Assembly (NCBI RefSeq): GCF_014359905.1
Contig: NZ_JACIYP010000020.1
Span: 1-62,388, forward strand
Direction of reading: 5' to 3'
Source of the DNA: Hoeflea sp.
Lineage (GTDB): Bacteria > Pseudomonadota > Alphaproteobacteria > Rhizobiales > Rhizobiaceae
DNA length: 62,388 nt
Shown one piece after another: positions 1-7,849 of the stretch. Each line of letters begins with the position of its first letter. Positions within the stretch are counted from its first letter, which is position 1. The notes beneath the pieces are model-generated. The model was given only the letters and a program-made list of their open reading frames with translations. It ran no database searches and had not been told where the DNA came from. The position numbers and the translations under genes are program-made.

Positions 1-258
1 GCCTTGCTGGCGCTGCGCAAGATGTTCAGGGAGAGGGTGGATGCAAACTGGAGAGCCGCCCGGGGTCCGGTTGCAGTAACGGTAACCGGAGGCTCCTCTT
101 CGGAGATCGTTCTTCAGGAACATACTGAAGAAGGCACCGATGCAGATGATCCGGTAGAACATCTAACTGATGCCGGGGAGGGCGATGCACTTCTGCGCAC
201 CGAGCGACCTCCTATCATCGTTGGCTTTGCCCAGGTCCCGGCTGCCGGCCCACACTAG
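1..258 (+). CDS. possible 3' end of a gene entering from the left edge
   Basis: The frame is open from the first base of the window to a stop at 256-258, so this may be the C-terminal 85 residues of a gene that starts outside. I do not recognise the product and see no domain motif, signal peptide or membrane segment. A TTG at position 4 is the earliest start codon inside the window, with no room to judge a ribosome site. It lies on the same strand as the operon that starts at 348. It could equally be a chance open frame in GC-rich DNA. 259-347 holds nothing recognisable beyond a purine-rich ribosome site near 329. Confidence 0.22.
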   Translation, partial: ALLALRKMFRERVDANWRAARGPVAVTVTGGSSSEIVLQEHTEEGTDADDPVEHLTDAGEGDALLRTERPPIIVGFAQVPAAGPH

Positions 259-347
259 CGGCTCTCAGCCGCCCGCAGCACCGCATTTCATCCAATTCGA
301 AACCCAACAATGGCAAGCCAAGGGCTCGGCCATGGGAGACACGTGCC

Positions 348-779
348 ATGACGACCAACACCACCATCATCGCTTTCCCCACAGACCATAAACCAATTCG
401 AGCAAAGGCACTTCGCAGTCGGGTTGAAGACCATCCGACGGCGCAATCCGCCGCGCTGCCACTCTTTGCAAAACGAGATGTTTCGCAGGGGCGGGCGGAA
501 GCCAGTGCTTCAGGACTGCCGCCACGTACCCCCGAGGAGCAGGCCCGCCATGTCGCCGCCGTCGTTCGCATCGCCATCCGTTCAGCCAGACGCCGCGGCG
601 TCAGGCTTGAAAGTGTGCTGTCTATTCCGCGCGGATGGCTCCTCGATCTGTGTGACCAGGGCGACCCGACCTGCATCGTTGTCCGCGATTGGCTCCAGGG
701 AAACCGCAAACATTTGCCGAAAGACCTGGAGAACGCGGCCACCAGATGGACAAGCGGTACATGGGGAGATGCGAAATGA
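348..779 (+). CDS. hypothetical protein, first gene of the split-FtsH operon
   Basis: This 143-residue soluble protein has no signal peptide or membrane segment. The middle part is rich in Arg and Ala, with a run of basic residues (RSARRRG) near residue 80, and the C-terminal third reads as a compact helical domain. I do not recognise a family. It starts at ATG 348, behind a GGGAGA stretch. Its stop overlaps the start of the AAA gene by 4 bp (ATGA at 776-779), so the two are probably translationally coupled. The overlap, and the further 8-bp overlap between the AAA and peptidase genes, argue that the three proteins work together. It may be a substrate adaptor or regulator of the ATPase, but that is inference from position only. 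Confidence 0.6.
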   Translation: MTTNTTIIAFPTDHKPIRAKALRSRVEDHPTAQSAALPLFAKRDVSQGRAEASASGLPPRTPEEQARHVAAVVRIAIRSARRRGVRLESVLSIPRGWLLDLCDQGDPTCIVVRDWLQGNRKHLPKDLENAATRWTSGTWGDAK

Positions 780-2821
780 ACAAAATCTTTGAACGCATCT
801 CCGAGCACCTTCTCAAGCGTATTCGCAGGCGTGCCGTGCTTGACCTCTACCAGCGTGCATCGGACGTAGGACTGCTCGACATCAGCTTTCCCTTCGGTGA
901 AAAAGCGAAAGGCATCGCATGGCAAGTGTCCGGGTCTGCGGCATGCGGGCTTGCCGGCGACAGGGACCGTGCCCGCCGTCTCGTCGGTCGGGCGCTGAAG
1001 CACGCATCAACAACGATGCATGACGGCTTTGTCGATCATGGCGGCGGCGAACCCGTCAACCGGATGGCCATTGGAATGTCTCGCAGTAAGTCAGTGTCCA
1101 AGGCCCAACGAAAACACGTTGACGCAGGTGTGAAACCGTCACCGCCAAAGAAGGTGCGAACACCTGCGACCGATCCGATGCTTGCCAGGCAGTTGGACAC
1201 CCCAACCATGCTCGCGCTTTTACGCGAATTACTGCCGCCGCCAAACCCAGTTCAGGTCATGGTCGCTTTGCTGATCGCCCGTGCCACAGGCGAGAGTATC
1301 GCGGATCTCGCTCATCTGCGCGATGTTCTGATGCGCCGGAACCCGGTGATCCTGCTCAGGGTTCCGGTCGCAGGTTTTGAAAGACAATGCGGGCTGATGC
1401 TTGAAGATGCTCTGATCGCCCCCTTCTATGCGGAACTGACGGACATCCGGGGGGACCGTCCTCTCTCCGAGCGTTTTGGCGAAGCTCGACCTGAGATGCG
1501 GCAGCGGAAAATTGTCACCGCGTCTGGTCGAAATGTCGTGGAATTGACCCGGCAGACCCTGACAACAAAACTGGGAAAGGCGATTCTTGGCGACCCGGCG
1601 CCGATTGTCATTGCCGACGAGACGTCAGCGCCTGCCAGACAGGAGATCATCGCCGCCGCCGACATCGTGCTTCATGGCGCTTGCATCGATCCAGAACTGA
1701 TCGCGGAGCTGCTTTATATCTGTCTTGGCGTTCCCGTTGACGAATGCAGCGCCATCATGGAAGGGATGGCTTTTGATCCCAGCCGCCTCGCCATTGATGA
1801 TCTGGCGCTGGCAGTGCGGCCCGGGCGCACGGCGAAATCTGTGCTGAGCCTTCTTGCAAGCCTCGCGGACCCATCGGGCGCTGATGAAACTGCGGATGAT
1901 GACAAGAAGGGTCGCAAGGCGCGCTCATCACATCCGCTTTCGATATCGCGGGACAAGCCGAAACCCGTTCCGATCGACATGATCCTGCCCGACGTTGAGC
2001 CGTCGACCGGTGCCGCCGCCGACAAAGGCAAGGGCACGATCCCGGCGACTACGGCAGGTGAAGCCGCAGCCTCGACGACCAATCATATAAGGCCTCGGCG
2101 TGTCGAACATCTCTCCGGCTATGGCGAAGCACGACCCTGGGCGCTTGATCTAAAAGACGACCTCGCGCTCTGGCGCGAAGGCGCCCTCGGATGGGAGGAG
2201 ATGAGCACCAAGTTATTGTTGTCGGGTCCGCCTGGTACTGGCAAGACCACTTTTGCGCGGGCGCTTTGCAACTCGATGCAAATCCCATTGATCGTGACCT
2301 CGGTCGCTTCCTGGCTCGAGCCGGGCTTTCTTGGTGACGTCCTTCAGAGAATGTCCGCCGTCTTCGAGAGTGCGAAATCACACGCTCCGTGCATTGTCTT
2401 CATCGATGAGCTCGACGCCATCGGCAGCCGCGGCAGCGGACGAGGTGGAGATGACCGTCACGAGCATTATTGGACAACTGTGATCACGAGATTGCTGGAG
2501 TTGCTCGACGGCGCGCTGAGGACCGAAGGCGTCATTGTGGTTGCGGCCACAAACCTGCCAGACCGTATCGATCCCGCATTGCTTCGCTCGGGAAGGCTTG
2601 AGAAACATGTCGTCATTCCGGCACCCGACGCCGAGGCCCTGGCAGGGATTCTGGCGCACCATCTCGGCTCCGATCTCGCCGCCGTTCTGGCGTCAGCTCC
2701 CGAACGTACCGAGCCACCCCTCGACAACAGGGCGACGGTAAAAACGCCGACATGCAATCCCGTTCATGCGCGGTCATCGGCCGCAGATGGCGCTACCGGA
2801 AAAGGACCAGCTCATGTCTGA
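776..2821 (+). CDS. AAA ATPase, FtsH-like, lacking its own protease domain
   Basis: This 681-residue protein has an unrecognised N-terminal region of about 450 residues and a C-terminal AAA+ module. Walker A is GPPGTGKT near residue 484 and Walker B with the following Asp-Glu is CIVFIDELDAIG near 540. A sensor-1 stretch (VVAATNLPD) and an arginine-finger region (LLRSGRLEKH) near 600 match the FtsH/CDC48 type. A GFLGD segment before Walker B sits where FtsH has its aromatic pore loop. Unlike FtsH, no N-terminal membrane helices are visible, and the M41 peptidase domain is on the next gene. The start chosen is ATG 776, coupled to the upstream stop. After the arginine-finger region the protein runs into an unrelated-looking tail of about 50 residues where the AAA lid should be, while lid-like residues appear in the next protein. 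Either the lid is split between two polypeptides or an old frameshift lies near 2700. Confidence 0.85.
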   Translation: MNKIFERISEHLLKRIRRRAVLDLYQRASDVGLLDISFPFGEKAKGIAWQVSGSAACGLAGDRDRARRLVGRALKHASTTMHDGFVDHGGGEPVNRMAIGMSRSKSVSKAQRKHVDAGVKPSPPKKVRTPATDPMLARQLDTPTMLALLRELLPPPNPVQVMVALLIARATGESIADLAHLRDVLMRRNPVILLRVPVAGFERQCGLMLEDALIAPFYAELTDIRGDRPLSERFGEARPEMRQRKIVTASGRNVVELTRQTLTTKLGKAILGDPAPIVIADETSAPARQEIIAAADIVLHGACIDPELIAELLYICLGVPVDECSAIMEGMAFDPSRLAIDDLALAVRPGRTAKSVLSLLASLADPSGADETADDDKKGRKARSSHPLSISRDKPKPVPIDMILPDVEPSTGAAADKGKGTIPATTAGEAAASTTNHIRPRRVEHLSGYGEARPWALDLKDDLALWREGALGWEEMSTKLLLSGPPGTGKTTFARALCNSMQIPLIVTSVASWLEPGFLGDVLQRMSAVFESAKSHAPCIVFIDELDAIGSRGSGRGGDDRHEHYWTTVITRLLELLDGALRTEGVIVVAATNLPDRIDPALLRSGRLEKHVVIPAPDAEALAGILAHHLGSDLAAVLASAPERTEPPLDNRATVKTPTCNPVHARSSAADGATGKGPAHV

Positions 2822-3569
2822 CAGCCATCCATCCATGTCATCCGCTACGGCCCTTCAATCCCTCGCATTGCTGGCCATCGGACGAACCGGAGCCGATATC
2901 GAAAGGATGGTCCGAGAAGCCCGGCAACAGGCCCGCCGGGACAGCCGTGACCTTACATGGACTGACATCGAAAGGGCGCTTGGTGCACAACACATGACGA
3001 TGTCGGATGATCTTCGCTGGCGTGTGGCGGCCCATGAAGCGGGCCATGCAATCGCATGGACTTTGCTCCGCATTGGCAAGGTCGAATCCGTAACGATCGG
3101 TCTACGGGAGATGGGCCAAGTGACTGTCGACAGATATCGTCATCTTCCTCAGACAGAAATTTGGCTGACTAGAACCATGGCTGCCATTCTGGCGGGGCGG
3201 GTGGCCGAACAGATTGTTATCGGCGAAGTCATAGCAGGGTCGGGCGGCGGCGATGAAAGCGACCTCGCCAAGGCAACTCTTGTTGCCCTCGACGCGGAAA
3301 CCAGCCTGGGCTTCTCCGACCATCAGCCGCTTCTGTATCGTGCCAGCTTGCGCGGGTTCGATGTTCTGTCGCTTGATCGCGATCTCGCGGACAGGGTCAA
3401 CGGTCGACTGCTCGCAGCCGAGACCATCGTTCGCGAATTGCTGGAAAAGCATGAAACGAAGCTGAAAACAATTGCCGCCCGTCTCAACGAAACGGGTGTC
3501 ATGTCAGGGGAGGAGTTGCGGCACTTGACGGGCATGGATGGCGATGGAACCCCGACCGAGGATAGCTAA
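2814..3569 (+). CDS. M41 (FtsH-type) zinc metallopeptidase subunit
   Basis: This 251-residue protein carries the peptidase half of FtsH. Residues from about 15 to 60 resemble the end of the AAA lid (GRTGADIERMVREARQ, then TWTDIERAL). The zinc-binding HEAGHA motif follows near residue 74, and a later Asp in the ESDLAKAT stretch near 149 fits the third zinc ligand of M41 enzymes. It has no Walker motifs and no membrane segment, so activity presumably needs the AAA protein encoded immediately upstream. ATG 2814 lies 6 bp behind AAGGA and overlaps the AAA stop (8-bp overlap, ATGTCTGA), which supports coupled translation. FtsH is normally one polypeptide of about 600-650 residues, so the split is unusual. 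Candidate roles are turnover of soluble or element-specific proteins. Confidence 0.85.
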   Translation: MSDSHPSMSSATALQSLALLAIGRTGADIERMVREARQQARRDSRDLTWTDIERALGAQHMTMSDDLRWRVAAHEAGHAIAWTLLRIGKVESVTIGLREMGQVTVDRYRHLPQTEIWLTRTMAAILAGRVAEQIVIGEVIAGSGGGDESDLAKATLVALDAETSLGFSDHQPLLYRASLRGFDVLSLDRDLADRVNGRLLAAETIVRELLEKHETKLKTIAARLNETGVMSGEELRHLTGMDGDGTPTEDS

Positions 3570-3586
3570 GTCCGGTACTGAAACGT

Positions 3587-3784
3587 CGATTCCTTCGGGC
3601 GCCATGCCGATTCCGAACCCGGATTTGCCGAGTCAGCCGTCACGAAATTCGATTTCAGCCGTCACGAAATTCGATTCATCGATCCCGAAAACGCGATTCA
3701 AGAGCCCACATGAAACGATTCTGGGCTCATCACTCTCGATTCGGGATTGCCGAACATCGATTCAGAACGCGGATTTGCCGATTC
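3587..3784 (+). repeat. ten-unit array of CGATTC sites phased every 21-22 bp
   Basis: The hexamer CGATTC or a one-base variant starts at 3587, 3608, 3629 (CGAGTC), 3650 (CGATTT), 3672, 3694, 3716, 3737, 3758 and 3779. The intervals are 21, 21, 21, 22, 22, 22, 21, 21 and 21 bp, which is two turns of the helix, so all sites face the same side of the DNA. Sequence between hexamers is mostly not conserved, apart from one longer match (GTCACGAAATTCGATT occurs near 3660, and most of it near 3640). Nine of the ten units keep GANTC, the CcrM methylation target of alphaproteobacteria, and one of the two variants changes only the N. It lies just after the M41 gene. It reads like an iteron array, a multi-site operator or a methylation-sensitive switch. 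See 4026-4073 for a second cluster. Confidence 0.8.
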
Positions 3785-3909
3785 CTGTGCAAACGGCGGT
3801 AGCGCATGGAGCCGAGGTTATGGGGCCGCCAAAGCGGCGCGCCGATCGGGGCGGGGTTGCTGGGCAAGGCGGCGAAGACGGCGGGGCAAGTGCCCCGCAC
3901 GCTGCCGAG

Positions 3910-3992
3910 GATGTCATCTGATTAGAAATGACATGCCCGCAAGGCGCTCCAAATCGGCTTGATTGAAATTGCATCAGATCAGGGTGCGGGCA
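3910..3992. other. nested dyads between the two GANTC clusters
   Basis: ATGTCAT at 3910-3916 is matched by ATGACAT at 3927-3933, and TGCCCGC near 3934 is matched by GCGGGCA near 3986-3992. These are two inverted repeats in the gene-free stretch between the repeat clusters. No coding frame here is convincing. They could be protein-binding sites or stem-loops belonging to the same control region. Confidence 0.35.
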
Positions 3993-4025
3993 ACTCAACG
4001 CACATCAAGTCAATTTACCATGGCG

Positions 4026-4073
4026 CGATTCCAGACGCCCAACATTCGATTCAATATCCGGAAAGCGCGATTC
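4026..4073 (+). repeat. second cluster of three phased CGATTC sites
   Basis: CGATTC occurs at 4026, 4047 and 4068, exactly 21 bp apart, in the same orientation as the ten-unit array upstream. All three contain GATTC (GANTC). The cluster ends about 85 bp before the start of the 4159 gene, so it is well placed to control that promoter. The third unit runs into GGCGTTTGCA, a sequence that recurs in the inverted copy at 4711. Confidence 0.75.
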
Positions 4074-4158
4074 CTCGGGATACGGCGTTTGCAGAAAGGT
4101 TGTGGTCATGGTGAGGGTGATAGGCTGGCGCGGACGTGGTGACGAGTGAGGACGATTG

Positions 4159-4500
4159 ATGGCCAGGATGCCCCCGAAACAAAGAAAGGCTGAGCAGAGG
4201 GTTCGCCAGAAGAAGACCCGTGACACCGCTCGGGAGGAACTCCGCCCGTCGCGGGACGACATCGCCCGCCTGCTGCTCTGGCAGAAGATAACAGGCGTCA
4301 ACTCAAACCGCCGGGATCGCCGCGAGGTTCTGGATCGGCTACGCAACGAGCTCGTCGACGGTCTTGTGAGCCAAGGCTTCGATGCTCGTGAGAGCGAGGA
4401 TGTTTTTGAAAAACTTGTACACAAATACGTTAATGGCCCGCCGCCTTTCCGCCCGAAGCGGCATCTGAAAAAGGCTGCTGGTGGCTCTGGCGTTGAGTAG
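4159..4500 (+). CDS. small basic hypothetical protein
   Basis: The 113-residue product has a strongly basic N-terminus (residues 5-25 rich in Lys, Arg and Gln), a predicted helical middle and a basic C-terminal tail. There is no signal peptide or membrane span. I do not recognise a family. The charge pattern suggests binding to nucleic acid. It is preceded by two clusters of helically phased GANTC hexamers, and is flanked by the outermost repeat and an inverted copy at 4711, so it may be the protein that acts on these repeats. That is inference from position. ATG 4159 has only a weak ribosome site (GTGAGGA) upstream; an in-frame TTG lies directly before it. Confidence 0.55.
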   Translation: MARMPPKQRKAEQRVRQKKTRDTAREELRPSRDDIARLLLWQKITGVNSNRRDRREVLDRLRNELVDGLVSQGFDARESEDVFEKLVHKYVNGPPPFRPKRHLKKAAGGSGVE

Positions 4501-5040
4501 CTGGCCCCACCTGGTCTGGTGACCATCAGTGTCGCCCGACTGCATCAGCGTGTGAGACCTGTTTCCCTGATTGGGAAATCATGGGGCCATAGGCTCCAAT
4601 AGCGTTCGGCCGAATTGGTAGCCATAGATTTCCAATCGGCTCTCAATCAGCAGGCTTCTGCAAACACCGTACCTGTTCATCTCGTGTATTCCCCCCATTA
4701 CTCCCTATAACGGCGTTTGCACAGGAATCGAATTTTTAGGGCGCCAGAGCTGGTCATCGTCGAAGATACTCGCGTCCCTTTAAAAGGCCGGCGATATCTA
4801 GATCCTGATCAAATGCCGGTCACCATGCCTGTGCGACCAGTTTGTTCAATTCTTCTACAGTGGGGGACGTCTCCCACTCTGATTCCCTCCAAATTCATTC
4901 AGTCAATTCGTTTCTCTTTGAGATGAAATCATAATTTTTATACAATATCAAATAAGTATACATAGATCTATACTATATTCATATTGACTAGTTATTTATT
5001 TTGTGTTATAGTTTATTATGAAATACAAGGAGTATATAAA
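4501..5040. other. 540-bp gene-free stretch with AT-rich promoter-like end
   Basis: No convincing gene is seen. 4570-4642 holds related inverted elements (TGATTGGGAAATCA near 4570, GATTTCCAATC near 4631). 4711-4730 holds an inverted copy of the CGATTC repeat. From about 4925 to 5040 the DNA becomes markedly AT-rich compared with the rest of the window, ending in an AAGGAG ribosome site at 5027-5032. The AT-rich block could be a promoter, an unwinding region, or the edge of recently acquired DNA. Confidence 0.5.
4711..4730 (-). repeat. inverted copy of the last array repeat
   Basis: Read on the minus strand this is CGATTCCTGTGCAAACGCCG, differing by one base from the plus-strand copy at 3779-3798. 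The two face each other about 950 bp apart and enclose the 4159 gene. The pair could be the ends of a small element, or two anchors for a protein that bridges the region. No target duplication was identified beside them. Confidence 0.6.
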
Positions 5041-5658
5041 TTGATTATAATGAATTCTGAGGTTTTTATTCGTGCATACGACACGGCGATCCGGGGTGGG
5101 GTTCCTTTCGAATTACCCTACACGGCAAGGCTTTTGCTGCCGGGCAGCGATGCTGCAATCATTGTGAATCGAGACCGCATCACAACAAGCATCAATGACG
5201 CTCCAGTTCCGGGAGATCATCCGATGAACGCGTTCGTCGAGGAACACCAACTGGAGATCCGGGATGTGACGTCAGTGGACCTTCTGCTCTACACGAAGAT
5301 CGTCATGGTCGGCCGATGGCATAATGATGGAACAGAGATGCAGGGATTCGAGCCCTATCTCGTCTGCAAGACGGATGAGAAGGGCCATGTATCAACGGCC
5401 AAGTACGAATACGAATTCTTTGGCTATGGCGGCGGAGGGCATAGCCTCGGATTAAACTCCAAAATCGACGGTTGGTCTGCTCACAGAGTGATCATGGCTG
5501 TAACGGCCAGACTTACCGACTACAGCAATCTCTCGCCAGGTTTGCCCAAGACCGTCGGGCTCCCCACCGGCGCAGTGTGGTATCCGCCGGCAGGGCTCGG
5601 GCTGCCGTGTCTGGTGATGGAACATGCCAACGAACAGATTGAAGCGCTGACCGCATGA
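5041..5658 (+). CDS. hypothetical protein, about 205 residues
   Basis: I do not recognise the family. The sequence is a soluble mixed alpha/beta protein with no signal peptide or membrane helix, and a glycine-rich turn (FGYGGGGHS) in the second half. TTG 5041 lies 8 bp behind AAGGAG (5027-5032) and is preferred; ATG 5050 in the same frame is the alternative and gives a protein three residues shorter. The upstream 120 bp are very AT-rich, unlike the rest of the window, which suggests either a strong promoter or foreign origin. No functional partner is adjacent. Confidence 0.6.
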   Translation: MIIMNSEVFIRAYDTAIRGGVPFELPYTARLLLPGSDAAIIVNRDRITTSINDAPVPGDHPMNAFVEEHQLEIRDVTSVDLLLYTKIVMVGRWHNDGTEMQGFEPYLVCKTDEKGHVSTAKYEYEFFGYGGGGHSLGLNSKIDGWSAHRVIMAVTARLTDYSNLSPGLPKTVGLPTGAVWYPPAGLGLPCLVMEHANEQIEALTA

Positions 5659-5995
5659 CGGTTACCGGTGGAGCAATGTGCATACGGGATAAGTCTGACA
5701 CCGTAAAATGTTAAGCGACAGTGTGCTTACCGGCCGATTTAGTGGTGGCGCCGTTCTGGTGCCAACCGGACAATTGGCTGTGGGTCGTTTGGGGCAGGGG
5801 TTATGGCAGAGCCGGAGACGGCCCCGTTAAGTGAACTCGATTGGCTCGCAGTGAATTGTCAGAGGGTGTCAACTACAATATTACAGTAATATAAAGTCAA
5901 TCCAGCCACGTCACCCATTCGCCGGCCAGGGCTTGCAGCCCAAATCGATGAAAGAACTGGTTGCTTGAGCACGAAAGTGCTGTTCTTGTTCGTCG
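5659..5995. other. 337-bp intergenic region with a 15-bp palindrome
   Basis: No gene is supported here. ATATTACAGTAATAT at 5878-5892 is a perfect dyad (7-bp arms, one central base) in an AT-rich patch. It lies between the end of the 5041 gene and the end of the small gene on the opposite strand, so it could be an operator or a weak bidirectional terminator. Confidence 0.4.
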
Positions 5996-6232
5996 CTACC
6001 TGCGGCGAACTGAATTTCCACCGGCGAGAATGCCGTTGATCAGTGCAGCAACGGCCTGGTGAAGGTCGGCTTTGCCGTCGTCGCCGGTATCGTTTGAATG
6101 GGCCGCAGCTGCATCACGAAGGATCCCGACGATTTCGTGTTCCGGAAGGATTTTGCGATCATTCAGCGAAAGCAGAAGCGACTCGCAGATTGCAAGTGCT
6201 GCCGTTCCATACACGTCGGAAATCTCGGGCAT
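5996..6232 (-). CDS. small helical conserved-type protein
   Basis: The 78-residue product is almost entirely predicted helix, with a hydrophobic N-terminal half (AALAICESLLLSL) followed by a charged segment. Short proteins of this kind, with a CESLLL-like core, are familiar as unannotated genes in alphaproteobacteria, but I know no function. ATG 6232 has AAAGG about 9 bp upstream, which decides the start over longer readings of the frame. It is divergent from the Crp/Fnr gene at 6433; the 200 bp between contain a palindrome (ATGATATCAT near 6313). Confidence 0.5.
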   Translation of the reverse strand: MPEISDVYGTAALAICESLLLSLNDRKILPEHEIVGILRDAAAAHSNDTGDDGKADLHQAVAALINGILAGGNSVRRR

Positions 6233-6432
6233 TGGGCTGACCTTTTGCGGGTTGGTGGCGGCACATGGGTAACGCCTAGCCATTCCAATCCCTGCATCAG
6301 TCTCGCATGAATATGATATCATACACTGAGGCAGATCAGTTTTCTCAGCCGTATCGACGTTTAACTGTCGTTCCAGCGATCGTTTTTTGACAAGTCGGTC
6401 TGCAGATATGTGCGACGAAGGAGGGCCGGCAT

Positions 6433-7164
6433 ATGACAGCACCGCAAAGCCCGCTCGCGCGTAAACTTGGAGCCTTCGTGGCTCTTTCCGATAGGGAAAT
6501 GTCTGCGTTGGACAGGCTGCACAGCCGCCGCAAGGTGTTTGCCGCCGGGCGTGACATGGTGCATCAAGGGCAGGCCAATCAATCCGCCTATATTCTGGCA
6601 TCCGGCTGGGTGTGCTCCTACAAGCTCTTGTCTGGCGGTGAGCGCCAGATCGTCGATTTCCAAATCCCCGGGGATTTTCTTGGGCTGCGATCCGTTCTTT
6701 TTCGCACCGCCGATCACAATATCGAGCCGGTTACGAAGGTTGAGGCATCCGAGGTTCTGGCCGAGGACCTTCTCGATACCTTCTCCAAGACGCCGCGTCT
6801 TGCCACCGCCGTGCTGTGGGCCGCATCGCGCGACGAGGCGATGGTGGTCGAGCATCTGGTGGGAATTGGACGGCGTGATGCGAAGGAACGCATGGCGCAT
6901 TTTCTGCTTGAGTTGGGTGCAAGGCTCAAGCTGGTGGGACTCGGCACTGCTTCAGGTTATGCCTGCCCACTGTCACAATATCTTCTGGCGGATGCGCTGG
7001 GATTGACGGCAGTCCACGTCAATCGTGTTCTGCGCGAATTGCGTGAGGAGGGTCTGGTCACCTTTCAGCACGGCCATGTCGAGATCCATGACCTCGGTGC
7101 ATTGATGGCGTTCGCGGATTTCGACAAGGCCTATCTCGATCACGATGGCCCGTTGCTCAAGTGA
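6433..7164 (+). CDS. Crp/Fnr-family transcriptional regulator
   Basis: The 243-residue product has an N-terminal cyclic-nucleotide-binding-type beta roll (about residues 20-140), a long dimer helix and a C-terminal winged helix-turn-helix (recognition region LTAVHVNRVLRELREEG near 195-212). It lacks the cysteine set of true FNR, so it should not carry an oxygen-sensing 4Fe-4S cluster. Its beta roll does not show the residues of a typical cAMP pocket that I could identify, so the signal is unknown. It sits at the left end of the nor block, together with a CBS-domain gene and pseudoazurin. Its N-terminal half differs clearly from the Nnr-type regulators at 37347 and 59301. Confidence 0.85.
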   Translation: MTAPQSPLARKLGAFVALSDREMSALDRLHSRRKVFAAGRDMVHQGQANQSAYILASGWVCSYKLLSGGERQIVDFQIPGDFLGLRSVLFRTADHNIEPVTKVEASEVLAEDLLDTFSKTPRLATAVLWAASRDEAMVVEHLVGIGRRDAKERMAHFLLELGARLKLVGLGTASGYACPLSQYLLADALGLTAVHVNRVLRELREEGLVTFQHGHVEIHDLGALMAFADFDKAYLDHDGPLLK

Positions 7165-7354
7165 CCATTCTTCAGCGCTGTGGCCTTCGAAGGCCGTGCG
7201 GCAGTATCTCTTTGATCCGCTCCGGATTCGGTTTCCAAATCAACCTGCAAGTCCTGCGCTTTGGACGCAGGAGCGCCGCCTTCATTGTCCCATCGCGATA
7301 ACGCGCGCACACGAACTTCGGATACGTTTGAGTTTTCCATTGACCCTGGAACTG

Positions 7355-7795
7355 TCATCGGTAGCCAACTCCCTTTACATAATCGACCAGCTGCGCTTCC
7401 TCGAGTTCAAGGTCGCCCAGCAAGACGCTGAGAACAGTCCGTGCAGTCAGCACGGCCAAGGGACGGTTTCGTCCATCCACCAGCGGAATGTTCTTTAGGC
7501 GGCGCGCCTTCATTCTCTCCGAGACGTCCTGCAAAAGGTCCTGTTCACGGCAGACCACGATGGCACGGGTCATCACTGTGGAAACCGGGCAGTGGCATGC
7601 TGCGCCAGTGCACACACTCATCTGCTTGACGATGTCCGTCTTGGTGACCACGCCGCAGGCGATGCCATCGCTGTCACACACAACCACGAGATCTGTCCCG
7701 GCAGTCAGGAGCTTTGCGGCTTCCATCAACGCACTGTCGTCCCCAATGGTCACGAGCTTGGCGTGAACAGCCTTCGGGATGTTTTCAACGAACAT
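7355..7795 (-). CDS. CBS-domain protein with a Cys/His-rich insert
   Basis: The 146-residue protein is essentially one pair of CBS motifs, the modules that bind adenosyl nucleotides and act as regulatory switches. The first CBS unit covers about residues 8-55 and the second about 70-130. Between them lies CTGAACHCP, with three cysteines or histidines close together, which could bind metal or sense redox state. There is no membrane segment. ATG 7795 follows a GGAGG-like ribosome site. It is upstream of pseudoazurin on the other side of a 54-bp gap and reads in the opposite direction to the Crp/Fnr gene at 6433. Partner and ligand are unknown. 7165-7354, between this gene and the Crp/Fnr gene, holds no gene. 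Confidence 0.8.
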   Translation of the reverse strand: MFVENIPKAVHAKLVTIGDDSALMEAAKLLTAGTDLVVVCDSDGIACGVVTKTDIVKQMSVCTGAACHCPVSTVMTRAIVVCREQDLLQDVSERMKARRLKNIPLVDGRNRPLAVLTARTVLSVLLGDLELEEAQLVDYVKGVGYR

Positions 7796-7849
7796 GTGTG
7801 GCCTCCTTTCCTGACGCGACCTGCGCCCTAGCGGATGGATGGTGCTCGC

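Noticed and set aside
3587..3800. Regular 21-22 bp repeats as a possible CRISPR array
   Set aside because: Only six bases are constant and the rest varies; CRISPR repeats are 23-50 bp and well conserved, and no cas genes are present.
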